Below, in pieces: positions 1 to 7,021 of a DNA stretch of 50,153 nt. The stretch covers positions 98,815 to 148,967 of the forward strand of contig JAFFTF010000007.1 in the NCBI GenBank assembly GCA_022803075.1, in the 5' to 3' direction. The position numbers were made by a program, and so were the translations under genes. The stretch's first letter is position 1, and each line of letters begins with the position of its first letter. Under the pieces are notes generated by a model. That model saw only the letters and a list, made by a program, of their open reading frames with translations, searched no databases and was not told the DNA's origin. The DNA comes from Micrococcales bacterium 31B. GTDB taxonomy: Bacteria > Actinomycetota > Actinomycetes > Actinomycetales > Dermabacteraceae.

Positions 1-1
1 C

Positions 2-988
2 CTCTGGCCGGCGGCGCTCGCGGGCGAGCACGCCGCGACCCGCCCCGAGCCAACGCGCTGGTCGGCCCTCGAGTACGGGGCGCACGTGGTAGACGTGCTG
101 CGCCTCGCCGTGACCCGCACGCGCCTCATGCTCGAAGCCGATGACCCAGTGTTTGAGAACTGGGACCAAGACGAGACCGCGCTGGCGAGCGGGTATCACC
201 GCTACACCATCGACGACGTGCTGACCCCGCTGCTCGAGGCGAGCCACGCGTATCGCGATCAGCTGGCGGCGCTCGATGCGGCCGCGTGGCAGCGCCCGGG
301 GCGGCGCTCAAACGGCTCGCAGTTCACGGTGCTGAGTTTTGCGCGGTACGTGCTGCACGACATTGCGCATCACGCGTGGGACGTGACCGGACGCCGCGGG
401 CCCGAGCTGGGCATTATTGGCGCGGCTGCCGGGGGCGTCGGGGCGTCCGGCGGGGAGTCCGAATACGGGGGCGAGGCTGCCAGCGGGGCCACCGGAGCGT
501 CCGAAAAAAGCGCCGAAAAAGGGGGCGAACGGGTGCGCCTCAATGTGCCCGTGCGGTGGTTTGACCTAGACGCCTACGGCCACGTGAACAACTCGGAGAT
601 GTTTAGGCTGCTGGAGGAGGCGCGCATCAAGGCGTTTTGGACCGTGCCGGGCCAGACCGCGCGGGCGGCGAAGAACATCACGATTGGCGGGGCGGGCTCC
701 GAGACGATCACGCTGATCGCGGGGCACCGCATCGAGTACCGCACGCCGCTGGACTACCGGCCGCAGGGGGTCGAGATCGACCTGTGGGTGACGAAGCTCG
801 GCGGGGCGAGCGCCGAACTCGCGTACGAGGTGTTTAGCGACGACGACGGCCCGCGCGTGGTGTACGCCGTGGCGACGTCGGTGATGGTGTTTGTCTCGGC
901 CACGACGGAGCGGCCGCGCAAGCTGACCGACGCGGAGCGCGAGGCGTGGGGCGAGTTGCTGGGGCCGCCGCCGAAGTTCCGCAACTAG
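2..988 (+). CDS. DinB-like / hotdog thioesterase fusion protein (5' end outside window)
   Basis: The frame is open to the left edge, so the start lies outside the window; residues such as 'WSALEYGAHVVDVLR' upstream of the first possible GTG (86) belong to the DinB/mycothiol-dependent transferase fold. That domain continues through 'DDPVFENWDQDETA' to a 'HDIAHHAWDV' helix that supplies the family's histidines. An alanine/glycine/glutamate-rich linker (about 410-530) follows, then a 4HBT-type hotdog domain with 'VRWFDLDAYGHVNNSEMFR', where the Asp and the HVNN stretch match acyl-CoA thioesterases. By family knowledge the first half is a metal-dependent thiol-transferase-like fold and the second an acyl-CoA thioesterase. 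That both act on one substrate is inference. The fusion in one frame is the unusual point. Confidence 0.8.
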   Translation, partial: LWPAALAGEHAATRPEPTRWSALEYGAHVVDVLRLAVTRTRLMLEADDPVFENWDQDETALASGYHRYTIDDVLTPLLEASHAYRDQLAALDAAAWQRPGRRSNGSQFTVLSFARYVLHDIAHHAWDVTGRRGPELGIIGAAAGGVGASGGESEYGGEAASGATGASEKSAEKGGERVRLNVPVRWFDLDAYGHVNNSEMFRLLEEARIKAFWTVPGQTARAAKNITIGGAGSETITLIAGHRIEYRTPLDYRPQGVEIDLWVTKLGGASAELAYEVFSDDDGPRVVYAVATSVMVFVSATTERPRKLTDAEREAWGELLGPPPKFRN

Positions 989-1016
989 GAGGCACTGTGC
1001 GCCGAACCCTATGGAC

Positions 1017-1036
1017 TGATATCATGAGTGATATCA
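1017..1036. promoter_or_regulatory. Candidate VapB operator: duplicated TGATATCA palindrome
   Basis: The 8-bp palindrome TGATATCA occurs twice, separated by TGAG, ending 15 bp before the antitoxin start. Type II antitoxins of this class commonly autoregulate by binding such dyads, so this is the likely operator. The role is inferred. Confidence 0.5.
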
Positions 1037-1051
1037 ACTTGGGGAGAAGCA

Positions 1052-1285
1052 ATGTCATCCATTGTCGTCCGAGGCCTCGCCCCCGGAGTCAAAGAAGCTA
1101 TCGCGGCCCGTGCCCAAGAAAATGGGAGATCCATGGAGGCCGAGGTCCGCGAAATCTTGACGCGGGCGGCCGGTCGTCCTCATATCGGGCTCGCGCTGCT
1201 ACAGGCGGCACGTGCAGTCGGCGGATGCGATGAATTGCAGGTGGCTCCCCGCACGGACCCCGCGAGGTCGGTGGACTTCGGATGA
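1052..1285 (+). CDS. FitA/VapB-type ribbon-helix-helix antitoxin
   Basis: This is a 77-residue protein starting 'MSSIVVRGLAPGVKEA', followed by 'RAQENGRSMEAEVREIL', the classical FitA-like RHH N-terminus; its C-terminal tail would wrap around the toxin. The ATG at 1052 is preferred over the in-frame GTG at 1028 because a GGGGAG ribosome-binding site lies just before it and the homologous part starts here. Its stop overlaps the toxin start by 4 bp (ATGA), the usual translational coupling of a TA pair. The duplicated palindrome at 1017-1036 is its probable operator. Confidence 0.85.
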   Translation: MSSIVVRGLAPGVKEAIAARAQENGRSMEAEVREILTRAAGRPHIGLALLQAARAVGGCDELQVAPRTDPARSVDFG

Positions 1286-1701
1286 TCATTCTCGACACGC
1301 ACGTAGTGTCAGAGTGTTTTCGGAGCACGCCTGAACCTCGCGTCATCGCGTGGATGAGCAGCCTTGACAATGACGTTGCCGTTACAGCCGTCACTCTCGC
1401 CGAGTTGCTCGCGGGGGTGCGACGTCTGCCCCGAGGACGCCGCAGGTCCACACTAGAATCAGCGATCGTCGGCGCGATTGAACCTTATCGGCGAACTGGG
1501 TCAATTCTCGCTTTTGATGACGCAGCGGCCTCGGAGTACGCTGCCATTCTGGTGGAACGCGAGCGTGCTGGATTACCGATCGCTGCCCTCGACGCGCAGA
1601 TCGCAGCGATATGTCGAGTTCACCGCGCTACCTGCGCCACGCGAAACGAGAAAGATTTCGCTCACACCGGGGTGCGTGTCGTGAATCCCTGGACGGAGTA
1701 G
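1282..1701 (+). CDS. VapC/FitB-type PIN-domain ribonuclease toxin
   Basis: This 139-residue protein has the PIN-domain layout: 'MIILDTHVVSE' (first acidic residue), 'TLAELLAGVRRLP' (conserved Glu), and 'DAQIAAICRVH...ATRNEKDF' carrying the C-terminal acidic residues that bind Mg/Mn. The family is a tRNA- or rRNA-cleaving endoribonuclease neutralised by the antitoxin. The usual 'LDTNV' is 'LDTHV' here, a small deviation at a position that normally supports the catalytic centre. The rest is complete and full length (typical about 135-140 residues). It overlaps the antitoxin gene by 4 bp. Confidence 0.85.
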   Translation: MIILDTHVVSECFRSTPEPRVIAWMSSLDNDVAVTAVTLAELLAGVRRLPRGRRRSTLESAIVGAIEPYRRTGSILAFDDAAASEYAAILVERERAGLPIAALDAQIAAICRVHRATCATRNEKDFAHTGVRVVNPWTE

Positions 1702-1749
1702 CCCGTGATCGGGCGCAGTGCGCGGCCCGACCCGACGCCGACTGCGGCC

Positions 1750-2481
1750 CTAACCAGCCCGGTGCACCCGCTTGGCCGAGGCCTGGTCGCGCGGCATCGT
1801 GACGATGCGGTCGATGTTGACGTGGCTCGGGCGGGTCGCGACGAACGCGACCATCTCGGCGATGTCTTGTGCGACGAGCGGGGTCATGCCGTCGTAGACG
1901 GCGTCGGCGGCGGCCTGGTCGCCGAGGCGGACCACCGAGAATTCGGTCTCCACCATGCCGGGGTCGATCTGCGTGACGCGCACCGGCTGGCCCAGCAGTT
2001 CTTTGCGCAGCACGCTAACGAGCGCGCCCACGGCGAACTTGGCGGCGTTGTACCCGCCGCCGCCCTCGTAGGCCTCGAAGGAGGCGATGGACCCGATCGT
2101 GATGATGAGGCCGTCGCCAGAGGCCTTGAGGGCGGGCAGCAGGCCCTGCGTGACGCGCAGGGTGGAGAGCACGTTCATCTCGTACATGCGCAGCCAGTTG
2201 GATTCGTCGCCCTCTTCGACGCTGAGCAGGTCGAGCGCCCCGCCCGCATTATTGAGCAGCACGTCGCACTGGGGGATGGCCGCGACAAACGCGGCGACCG
2301 ATTCTTTGTCGGTGACGTCGAGGTGCAGGGCGGTGCCGCCCAGTTCGCTCGCGAGGGCTTCGAGGCGATCCATGCGACGCGCGCCGAGGACGACGTGATA
2401 GCCCGCCGCGGCGAGTTCGCGGGCGCTGGCCGCCCCGATACCGCTGGAGGCTCCGGTAATGACTGCAACTTTCTGGCTCAT
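1750..2481 (-). CDS. Short-chain dehydrogenase/reductase (SDR family)
   Basis: This 243-residue classical SDR has the NAD(P)-binding 'TGASSGIG' near residue 9, 'NNAG' at about 77-80, and the catalytic set Ser131, Tyr144 and Lys148 ('YNAAK'). The segment 'GARRMDRLEAL' after the second strand suggests NADP preference, and the overall look is the YdfG / 3-hydroxy acid dehydrogenase subgroup. The true substrate is not visible. An in-frame extension to 2532 exists, but the ATG at 2481 is preferred because family homology starts here and a -10 like hexamer lies 6 nt upstream, giving a leaderless transcript. It is convergent with vapC. Confidence 0.85.
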   Translation of the reverse strand: MSQKVAVITGASSGIGAASARELAAAGYHVVLGARRMDRLEALASELGGTALHLDVTDKESVAAFVAAIPQCDVLLNNAGGALDLLSVEEGDESNWLRMYEMNVLSTLRVTQGLLPALKASGDGLIITIGSIASFEAYEGGGGYNAAKFAVGALVSVLRKELLGQPVRVTQIDPGMVETEFSVVRLGDQAAADAVYDGMTPLVAQDIAEMVAFVATRPSHVNIDRIVTMPRDQASAKRVHRAG

Positions 2482-2533
2482 GCGACTATCTTTGCACAGA
2501 TCAAACGCCCTGCCAATACTTTGTCTAGACAAA
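2482..2533 (-). promoter_or_regulatory. SDR promoter with 14-bp palindrome
   Basis: Read on the minus strand: -35 TTGGCA (2516-2511), 17-bp spacer, -10 AAAGAT (2493-2488), then 6 nt and the start codon. Immediately upstream is a perfect palindrome, TTTGTCTAGACAAA (2520-2533), a good candidate regulator site. Confidence 0.5.
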
Positions 2534-2613
2534 CCGTGCGGGCTGGCTCACGCCCCGTGCAGCCCGTCTGCCACCACCTCCGCCGCCCGCCTCCGGCTGC
2601 TCTAGAGTCGGGC

Positions 2614-2832
2614 GTGGCGCTCTCGGGTGGGCAGCGGGCGCGGTTGTGTCTCGCGAGGGCGCTCGTGCGCCGGCCCCGCGTGCTGCTGCTGGATGAGGTG
2701 ACGGCGGCGGTGGACGCCGACACGCAGCGGGCGATGCTGGACGTATTGGCGCGGTACCCCGGCAAGGTGGTCATGGCGGCGAACCGTGCCGAGGTGATCG
2801 CGGCATGCGACCGCGTGGTGCGGGTGGGTTGA
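2614..2832 (+). pseudogene. C-terminal remnant of a CydC/CydD-like ABC transporter ATPase
   Basis: Only the last 72 residues or so of an ABC ATPase are present: signature 'LSGGQRARLCLARALV', Walker B 'RVLLLDE', D-loop, and 'VVMAANRAEVIAACDRVV' covering the H-loop region. There is no Walker A and no membrane part upstream; the sequence before 2614 does not resemble an ABC protein in any frame. 'RARLCLARALVRRPRVLLLDE' style residues resemble the cytochrome bd assembly exporter CydC/D. It is best read as a deletion remnant, not a functional gene, and it abuts a lower-GC patch. Confidence 0.7.
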
Positions 2833-3042
2833 CTACGATTCTCTGTGCCGAATTCGGTGCACTAGCGCAGCACAGCTCACGAAGCACACGCCGATCAAAC
2901 CCAGGAGCGTCCCGAGCAGAATTCTTTCATTCGCTAGGGAAATCACTCCGAGAACCACCCATCCAATTCCGATAGCAAGAAACAGTGCGAGTGATCGTTT
3001 TTTGTAGTTCCTGCCGAGCATGGTGCTAAGAAATTTATGCAT
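2833..3042 (-). CDS. Small two-helix membrane protein
   Basis: This 69-residue protein has a basic N-terminus ('GRNYKKRS') followed by two hydrophobic helices ('LALFLAIGIGWVVLGVISL' and 'LLGTLLGLIGVCFVSCAAL') and a basic tail. No family is recognised. It lies 47 bp downstream of the cysteine-rich secreted protein gene on the same strand, so the two may form a small operon; a secreted peptide plus small membrane protein could be a bacteriocin/immunity pair, but nothing in the sequence proves that. The region has lower GC than its surroundings, suggesting transfer. Confidence 0.55.
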   Translation of the reverse strand: MHKFLSTMLGRNYKKRSLALFLAIGIGWVVLGVISLANERILLGTLLGLIGVCFVSCAALVHRIRHRES

Positions 3043-3089
3043 TACGCGAATCCCTACTTTCGCCTACTTGAGACTGGCTTCGATGGTGC

Positions 3090-3581
3090 CTAGGCGCAGC
3101 CCCAGACCGACACTGCGAGACCTCCAATGGAGAGAAATCCGGCACTTGCAAATACGCTCGCAACGCTGAATCCGAGGCTTGCGACGCAATTCCAATTGAT
3201 ATGCAGCGACCCGGGCACGGGGTAATTGACCATGTAATTTACTCCGTTGATAGTTACGCAACCGATGGATTGAGTGCAGTAGAGGTTGGTCCTCGTGTAG
3301 ACCACGTGCCCACAATTCTTGCCGCAGTAGTAACTGGTCGGGGCTGTCTTGCAAACGCCCGATGGGCTGCAGACGGTTACCGTTGTGGGTGCGTTGCAGT
3401 TAGCTTGGCTATTTACAGCATTCACACGTGCCGAAGGTGTAAATTGATCGGCTGGCTGCGCGCATGGGGTCTGTGAGTCAAGCTCAGTAGTCTGCGCGAT
3501 TGCAGGATTAGTGGTGGCGAGAATCAGAGAGAGAGTAGAAGCGTCAAAAACGTTCTCACAATGTATTTCATGGTGATTCAT
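3090..3581 (-). CDS. Cysteine-rich secreted protein with signal peptide split between frames
   Basis: The annotated frame gives 163 residues with ten cysteines after 'ILATTNPAIAQTTELD', which looks like the end of a signal peptide with an A-x-A site, but its N-terminus (MNHHEIHCENVFDAS...) does not look like one. A second ATG (3571-3569) reads 'MKYIVRTFLTLLLSL', an excellent positive-plus-hydrophobic start, and then hits a stop. The two halves meet at a run of five CT dinucleotides (3535-3526); with four CT units the ATG at 3571 reads straight into 'ILATTNPAIAQ'. The gene is therefore either phase-variable, recently broken, or affected by a sequence error. The C-terminus is a hydrophobic stretch ending in 'GCA'. 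Function unknown. Confidence 0.55.
   Translation of the reverse strand: MNHHEIHCENVFDASTLSLILATTNPAIAQTTELDSQTPCAQPADQFTPSARVNAVNSQANCNAPTTVTVCSPSGVCKTAPTSYYCGKNCGHVVYTRTNLYCTQSIGCVTINGVNYMVNYPVPGSLHINWNCVASLGFSVASVFASAGFLSIGGLAVSVWGCA
3526..3535 (-). repeat. CT x5 dinucleotide tract inside signal-peptide codons
   Basis: AG x5 on the plus strand (CT x5 in the gene). Loss of one unit would join the good signal peptide start at 3571 to the cysteine-rich body. Confidence 0.8.
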
Positions 3582-3724
3582 TTCATGAGTGCTCAGTGAA
3601 CCGAATCTGTGCGGTGCGTATTTTGCGGTCAGTATGTCGAGATATTAATCGCGGTTGGAGCGGTCGGTTCTCTCGAAAGTATAGGCCTGCGCCCGACGTC
3701 TCGCCCGCGAATGGTGTAACTCGT

Positions 3725-4282
3725 TCAGGATTCCTCGTAAGCGCTCTCGCCCGTGCCCCGCGACCGCACCGGCGGAGGCGCGATGCCCAGCCCACTGCGC
3801 CCCCCGGCGTCCGGCCCGATGGTGACCGACTCGCCCGAGGCCTCGCGCAGGGCCACCCGCGCGCCCGCGCTCTGATCGCGCTGGGTTTCGAGGGGCGAGC
3901 GGCCGTCGTAGGAGTTGACGAGCGACTGGGCCGCGCGGTCGCAGTAGTCCCACAGCGTCTCATGCAGGAGCGGCGGCAGGTTCAGGGAGTCGACGGCGGC
4001 GCGCATGTGCGTGAGCCAGCGGTCGCGCATCTCGGGTGTCACGGCGAAGGCGGCGTGGCGCATGCGCAGTCGGGGGTGGCCGCGTTCGTCGCCGTAGGTT
4101 TTGGGGCCGCCCCAGTATTGTTCGAAGAACATGCGCAGGCGTCGTTCCGCGGGGCCGAGGTCGGCCTCGGGGTAGAGGGCGCGCAACTCGGGGTCGCCCG
4201 CGACGCCCTCGTAGAACACGCGGGTGAGTTGTTCGAAGGCGGGGGCGCCGCCCATCTGGTCGTACAGGGTTGGTTCGGTCAC
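3725..4282 (-). CDS. glbO: Truncated haemoglobin, group II (GlbO-like)
   Basis: A haem protein of the TrHbII family, which binds O2/NO and is thought to work with the respiratory chain or in oxidative stress. Visible residues: Tyr24 (B10, 'RVFYEGV'), proximal His76 in 'GHPRLRMRHAAFAV', and Trp89 (G8, 'RDRWL'). The globin fold ends near residue 130; about 50 further residues form a non-conserved arginine/glycine-rich tail that most GlbO proteins lack. The start is GTG at 4282, with TAGAGT exactly 6 nt upstream, so the mRNA is probably leaderless. It is divergent from the MFS gene. Confidence 0.9.
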   Translation of the reverse strand: MTEPTLYDQMGGAPAFEQLTRVFYEGVAGDPELRALYPEADLGPAERRLRMFFEQYWGGPKTYGDERGHPRLRMRHAAFAVTPEMRDRWLTHMRAAVDSLNLPPLLHETLWDYCDRAAQSLVNSYDGRSPLETQRDQSAGARVALREASGESVTIGPDAGGRSGLGIAPPPVRSRGTGESAYEES

Positions 4283-4294
4283 GGTTCCACTCTA
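4283..4294 (-). promoter_or_regulatory. Leaderless -10 element of glbO
   Basis: TAGAGT followed by 6 nt and the GTG start codon on the minus strand. Confidence 0.5.
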
Positions 4295-4350
4295 TCGGTC
4301 GGACGCTCCGGGGGCTGGGTCGGTCCGGCGCGGCCGGAACTGGGGGTGTT

Positions 4351-4382
4351 TTGCATTGCGAGACGCAAGTCTCGAATTGCAA
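4351..4382. promoter_or_regulatory. 32-bp dyad between glbO and the MFS gene
   Basis: Two 14-bp arms with 12 matching positions flank GCAA; the inner CGAGAC...GTCTCG and outer TTGCA...TGCAA parts are perfect. It lies about 45 bp before the exporter start and is a plausible site for a repressor such as a TetR-type protein, although no regulator gene adjoins it. Confidence 0.45.
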
Positions 4383-4427
4383 GACGAGGGCGGGGGATAG
4401 TGGACCCGGGCGGAGACTGAGGTGACC

Positions 4428-5669
4428 ATGACCAGCCCCACTCCCGAGCCCCGGCACCCGCACTGGCGGCGCAACCTGCTCGTCGTCTCGCTCGGCTCGT
4501 TCACCACGATCGTCGGCATGACTCTGATCCTCCCGATTCTGCCGCTCTACGTGCGCGACCTCGGCGTCACCGACCCCGCCGCCATCACCACCTGGTCGGG
4601 CATCGCCTACGGCGCGACGTTTCTGACCGCCGCCCTCACCGCGCCCCTGTGGGGTCACCTGGGCGACCGCTACGGGCGCAAATCCATGCTGATCCGCGCG
4701 AGCCTCGGCATGTCGGTCGCGATGAGCCTGCTGGGCCTCGCGCACGACGTGTACCAACTCGTGGCGCTGCGGCTGCTCGTGGGCCTGCTGGGCGGGTACT
4801 CGTCGGGCTCAATGATCCTGGTTGCGGCGCAGGCGCCGAAACACCGCTCCGCGTGGGCGCTCGGGGTGCTGTCGTCTGCGATCATGGCGGGCAACGTGGC
4901 CGGGCCCCTGATCGGCGGCACCCTCGGCGAGACCCTCGGCGTGCAACGCGCGTTCCTCGCCACGGGCGCCCTGATCTTCGTAGGATTCCTCGGCACGGCG
5001 TGCTTCGTGCACGAACCTCGCCGCCCTGTGCCCAGCCAGAAGCTGACCGGCGCGAAGCCGCGCGGCGGCTGGCGCGCCGTGCCGCACAAGCCAACCGTGC
5101 TCGCACTGCTTGGCCTCTCAGCACTGTTGCTCGTCGCGACCATCTCGGTCGAACCCATCATCACCGTGCACGTCGAGCGGCTCACCGGCACGCGCGACGG
5201 GGTGGCGCTCGCTGCGGCGCTCGCGTTCTCGCTCACCGCTCTCGGCACGGTGATCTCGGGGCCGGCGCTGGGTCGCCTCGCCGACCGTCGCGGTCACCTC
5301 AACGTGCTCGCCGTGAGCCTCGCCGCGGCCACCGTGCTGCTCGCGCTGCAGGCCTATGCGCCGTCGCTGTGGGCGTTCGCGGGCCTGCGCTTTCTCACGG
5401 GGGTGGCGCTCGGGGGCGTGACCCCGGCGGTCGTGGCCTCGCTGCGGCGACTGGTGCCGGACGCCTCGGTGGGCCTGGTGCTGGGTTACAACGTTTCGGC
5501 GCAGTACGTGGGGCAAGTCAGCGGGCCGGTGCTGGCGGGCTGGCTCGGCGGCCTCGCGGGCACGGGCTCGGTGTTTCTCGCGACCGCCGCGCTGACGGTG
5601 ATCGGGTTGGCAGCGGTGCTTGCGCTGCGACGGCGGGGTGCGCTCGCGCCGTCGAAGCCGCTCAACTAG
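4428..5669 (+). CDS. MFS drug-efflux-type transporter (DHA1)
   Basis: A 413-residue major facilitator with 12 predicted helices. Motif A is clear between helices 2 and 3 ('GHLGDRYGRKSM') and is echoed in the second half ('GRLADRRGH'). 'LPILPLYVRDLG' after helix 1 is typical of MdtG-like proton-driven exporters. Substrate cannot be read. ATG 4428 is preferred (GAGG 5 nt upstream); an in-frame GTG at 4422 would add two residues. It is divergent from glbO across a strong dyad and convergent with the following operon, overlapping its last gene by 8 bp at the stops. Confidence 0.88.
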   Translation: MTSPTPEPRHPHWRRNLLVVSLGSFTTIVGMTLILPILPLYVRDLGVTDPAAITTWSGIAYGATFLTAALTAPLWGHLGDRYGRKSMLIRASLGMSVAMSLLGLAHDVYQLVALRLLVGLLGGYSSGSMILVAAQAPKHRSAWALGVLSSAIMAGNVAGPLIGGTLGETLGVQRAFLATGALIFVGFLGTACFVHEPRRPVPSQKLTGAKPRGGWRAVPHKPTVLALLGLSALLLVATISVEPIITVHVERLTGTRDGVALAAALAFSLTALGTVISGPALGRLADRRGHLNVLAVSLAAATVLLALQAYAPSLWAFAGLRFLTGVALGGVTPAVVASLRRLVPDASVGLVLGYNVSAQYVGQVSGPVLAGWLGGLAGTGSVFLATAALTVIGLAAVLALRRRGALAPSKPLN

Positions 5670-6306
5670 CCGTTGTGATGTGGCGGTAGGGTGGTCTCGC
5701 GGCGATGGTGAGGGTGCCGAGCAGCCACGCGAGCAGTGCCGACCACGCCCACGACCAACTGACGTCCAACGCGAGCGGCCACAGGTAGTCACTCGGCCCG
5801 CCCTGCTGATTAGCCAGCATCAATGACGCGAACGCATACCCCAACGGCATCGCGCTGCCCACCATCGGCTGCGTCAGGTACCCGACCACGCTTGCGAGCC
5901 CCACCAAACCGAGGAACGTCACCCCCGCCACGCGCAGGCTCGACATCCCCACCATTACCCCCACCAGCCACGGCACGAGGCCCGCGACGACGCCCGCGAC
6001 CAGCCACACCACGACATCAACCCGCTGCGCCCGCCCCCACGACGACCGCTCCCGCCGTACATGCCGCGCACTGAGCATCACATACACACACGTCGCGAGC
6101 GGCGCCACCGCCGCCTGATTCACATCCACCGTATTCGCGCCCGCCCCCAGCACGCGGGTCACCACCGCGGACTGCCCCGCCAGCACGAAATCCAACACGA
6201 GACACACCACCATCACGGGCAGCAACGCCAGCGCCCACCGCACCCGCGCCCACAACGCCACACCCACGCCTATGCCCGCACTCAAGCCTGTCGGGTTAGT
6301 CTTCAT
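5662..6306 (-). CDS. Integral membrane protein, probable ABC permease subunit
   Basis: This 214-residue, highly hydrophobic protein has about six helices ('ALALLPVMVVCLVLDFVLAG', 'VVVWLVAGVVAGLVPWLVG' and others). It is the last gene of a four-gene minus-strand operon and starts 11 bp inside the end of the ABC ATPase gene, so it most likely provides the membrane part for that ATPase. No named family is recognised. An in-frame upstream ATG at 6342 exists, but the ATG at 6306 ('MKTNPTGLSAG') fits operon spacing better. Confidence 0.65.
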   Translation of the reverse strand: MKTNPTGLSAGIGVGVALWARVRWALALLPVMVVCLVLDFVLAGQSAVVTRVLGAGANTVDVNQAAVAPLATCVYVMLSARHVRRERSSWGRAQRVDVVVWLVAGVVAGLVPWLVGVMVGMSSLRVAGVTFLGLVGLASVVGYLTQPMVGSAMPLGYAFASLMLANQQGGPSDYLWPLALDVSWSWAWSALLAWLLGTLTIAARPPYRHITTAS

Positions 6307-7021
6307 CGGGCACGAACAATCGGTACGCCGCCTCCGCAGCATGCAAGGTCTCCAACCCCGCCGGGGCTAACGCGAGAAACTCCGCCACGCTCCCCTCGAA
6401 CGCCATGCGACCCTGATACAGCACCGCCACCTGGTCAAACAACGTGTCAATATCATCAACTTGATGCGTGGAGACCAAACAATCAACCCCCACACTCGCC
6501 GCGAGAATCCGCCGAAACCGCTCCCGCTGCCCCGGGTCCAGACCCACCGACGGCTCGTCCAAAACCAGGACGCTCGGGTGGCCCATTAACGCCTCCGCCA
6601 ACCCCAGCCGCCGCAACTGACCGCCCGATAAACTCTTCGCCTTCGCATCGAGCTTCGCCTCCAACCCCACTAGTTGCAACACCTCACTGGCCTGCGCCAG
6701 CGCCGCACGCTGCGACAAGCCCTTCAACCAGCCGGAGTACGCCACCTGCGTGAGGCAGGTTTTACCGGGCAGGGCATGCACGTGCTGGGGCATCCACCCC
6801 AACTGGGGGAAGTACTGTTTACGTTCACGCAGGGTTGCCTCGCCGATGCGGATCACCCCCCGCTGGGGCCGCACGATACCCGCCACGCAGTTCATGAGCG
6901 TGGATTTACCCGCCCCGTTCGGCCCCAGCAACACGGTACGACCCGGGGGCAACACCCACGAGAAATCCTCAAACACCACCGTGCGCCGATACCGCTGACA
7001 CAAACCCTGAATCGAAATCAT
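6296..7021 (-). CDS. ABC transporter ATP-binding protein
   Basis: A 241-residue single ATPase domain: Walker A 'LLGPNGAGKSTLMN' (about 32-45), Q-loop 'GWMPQ', signature 'KSLSGGQLRRLGLAEAL', Walker B 'VLVLDEPSVGLDP', and H-loop 'LVSTHQVDD'. The shape is that of the CcmA/YhaQ-like group that pairs with ABC-2 permeases in peptide, lipid or antibiotic export. The start overlaps the preceding membrane gene by 4 bp (ATGA), and the following permease overlaps its end, indicating coupled translation. Exported substrate unknown; the small secreted protein at the head of the operon is a candidate. Confidence 0.9.
   Translation of the reverse strand: MISIQGLCQRYRRTVVFEDFSWVLPPGRTVLLGPNGAGKSTLMNCVAGIVRPQRGVIRIGEATLRERKQYFPQLGWMPQHVHALPGKTCLTQVAYSGWLKGLSQRAALAQASEVLQLVGLEAKLDAKAKSLSGGQLRRLGLAEALMGHPSVLVLDEPSVGLDPGQRERFRRILAASVGVDCLVSTHQVDDIDTLFDQVAVLYQGRMAFEGSVAEFLALAPAGLETLHAAEAAYRLFVPDED

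Noticed and set aside
1705-2832. Long plus-strand open frame opposite the SDR gene
   Set aside because: The opposite strand encodes a clear SDR; only the last 72 residues of this frame have homology (ABC remnant), so the rest is an antisense artefact of high GC.
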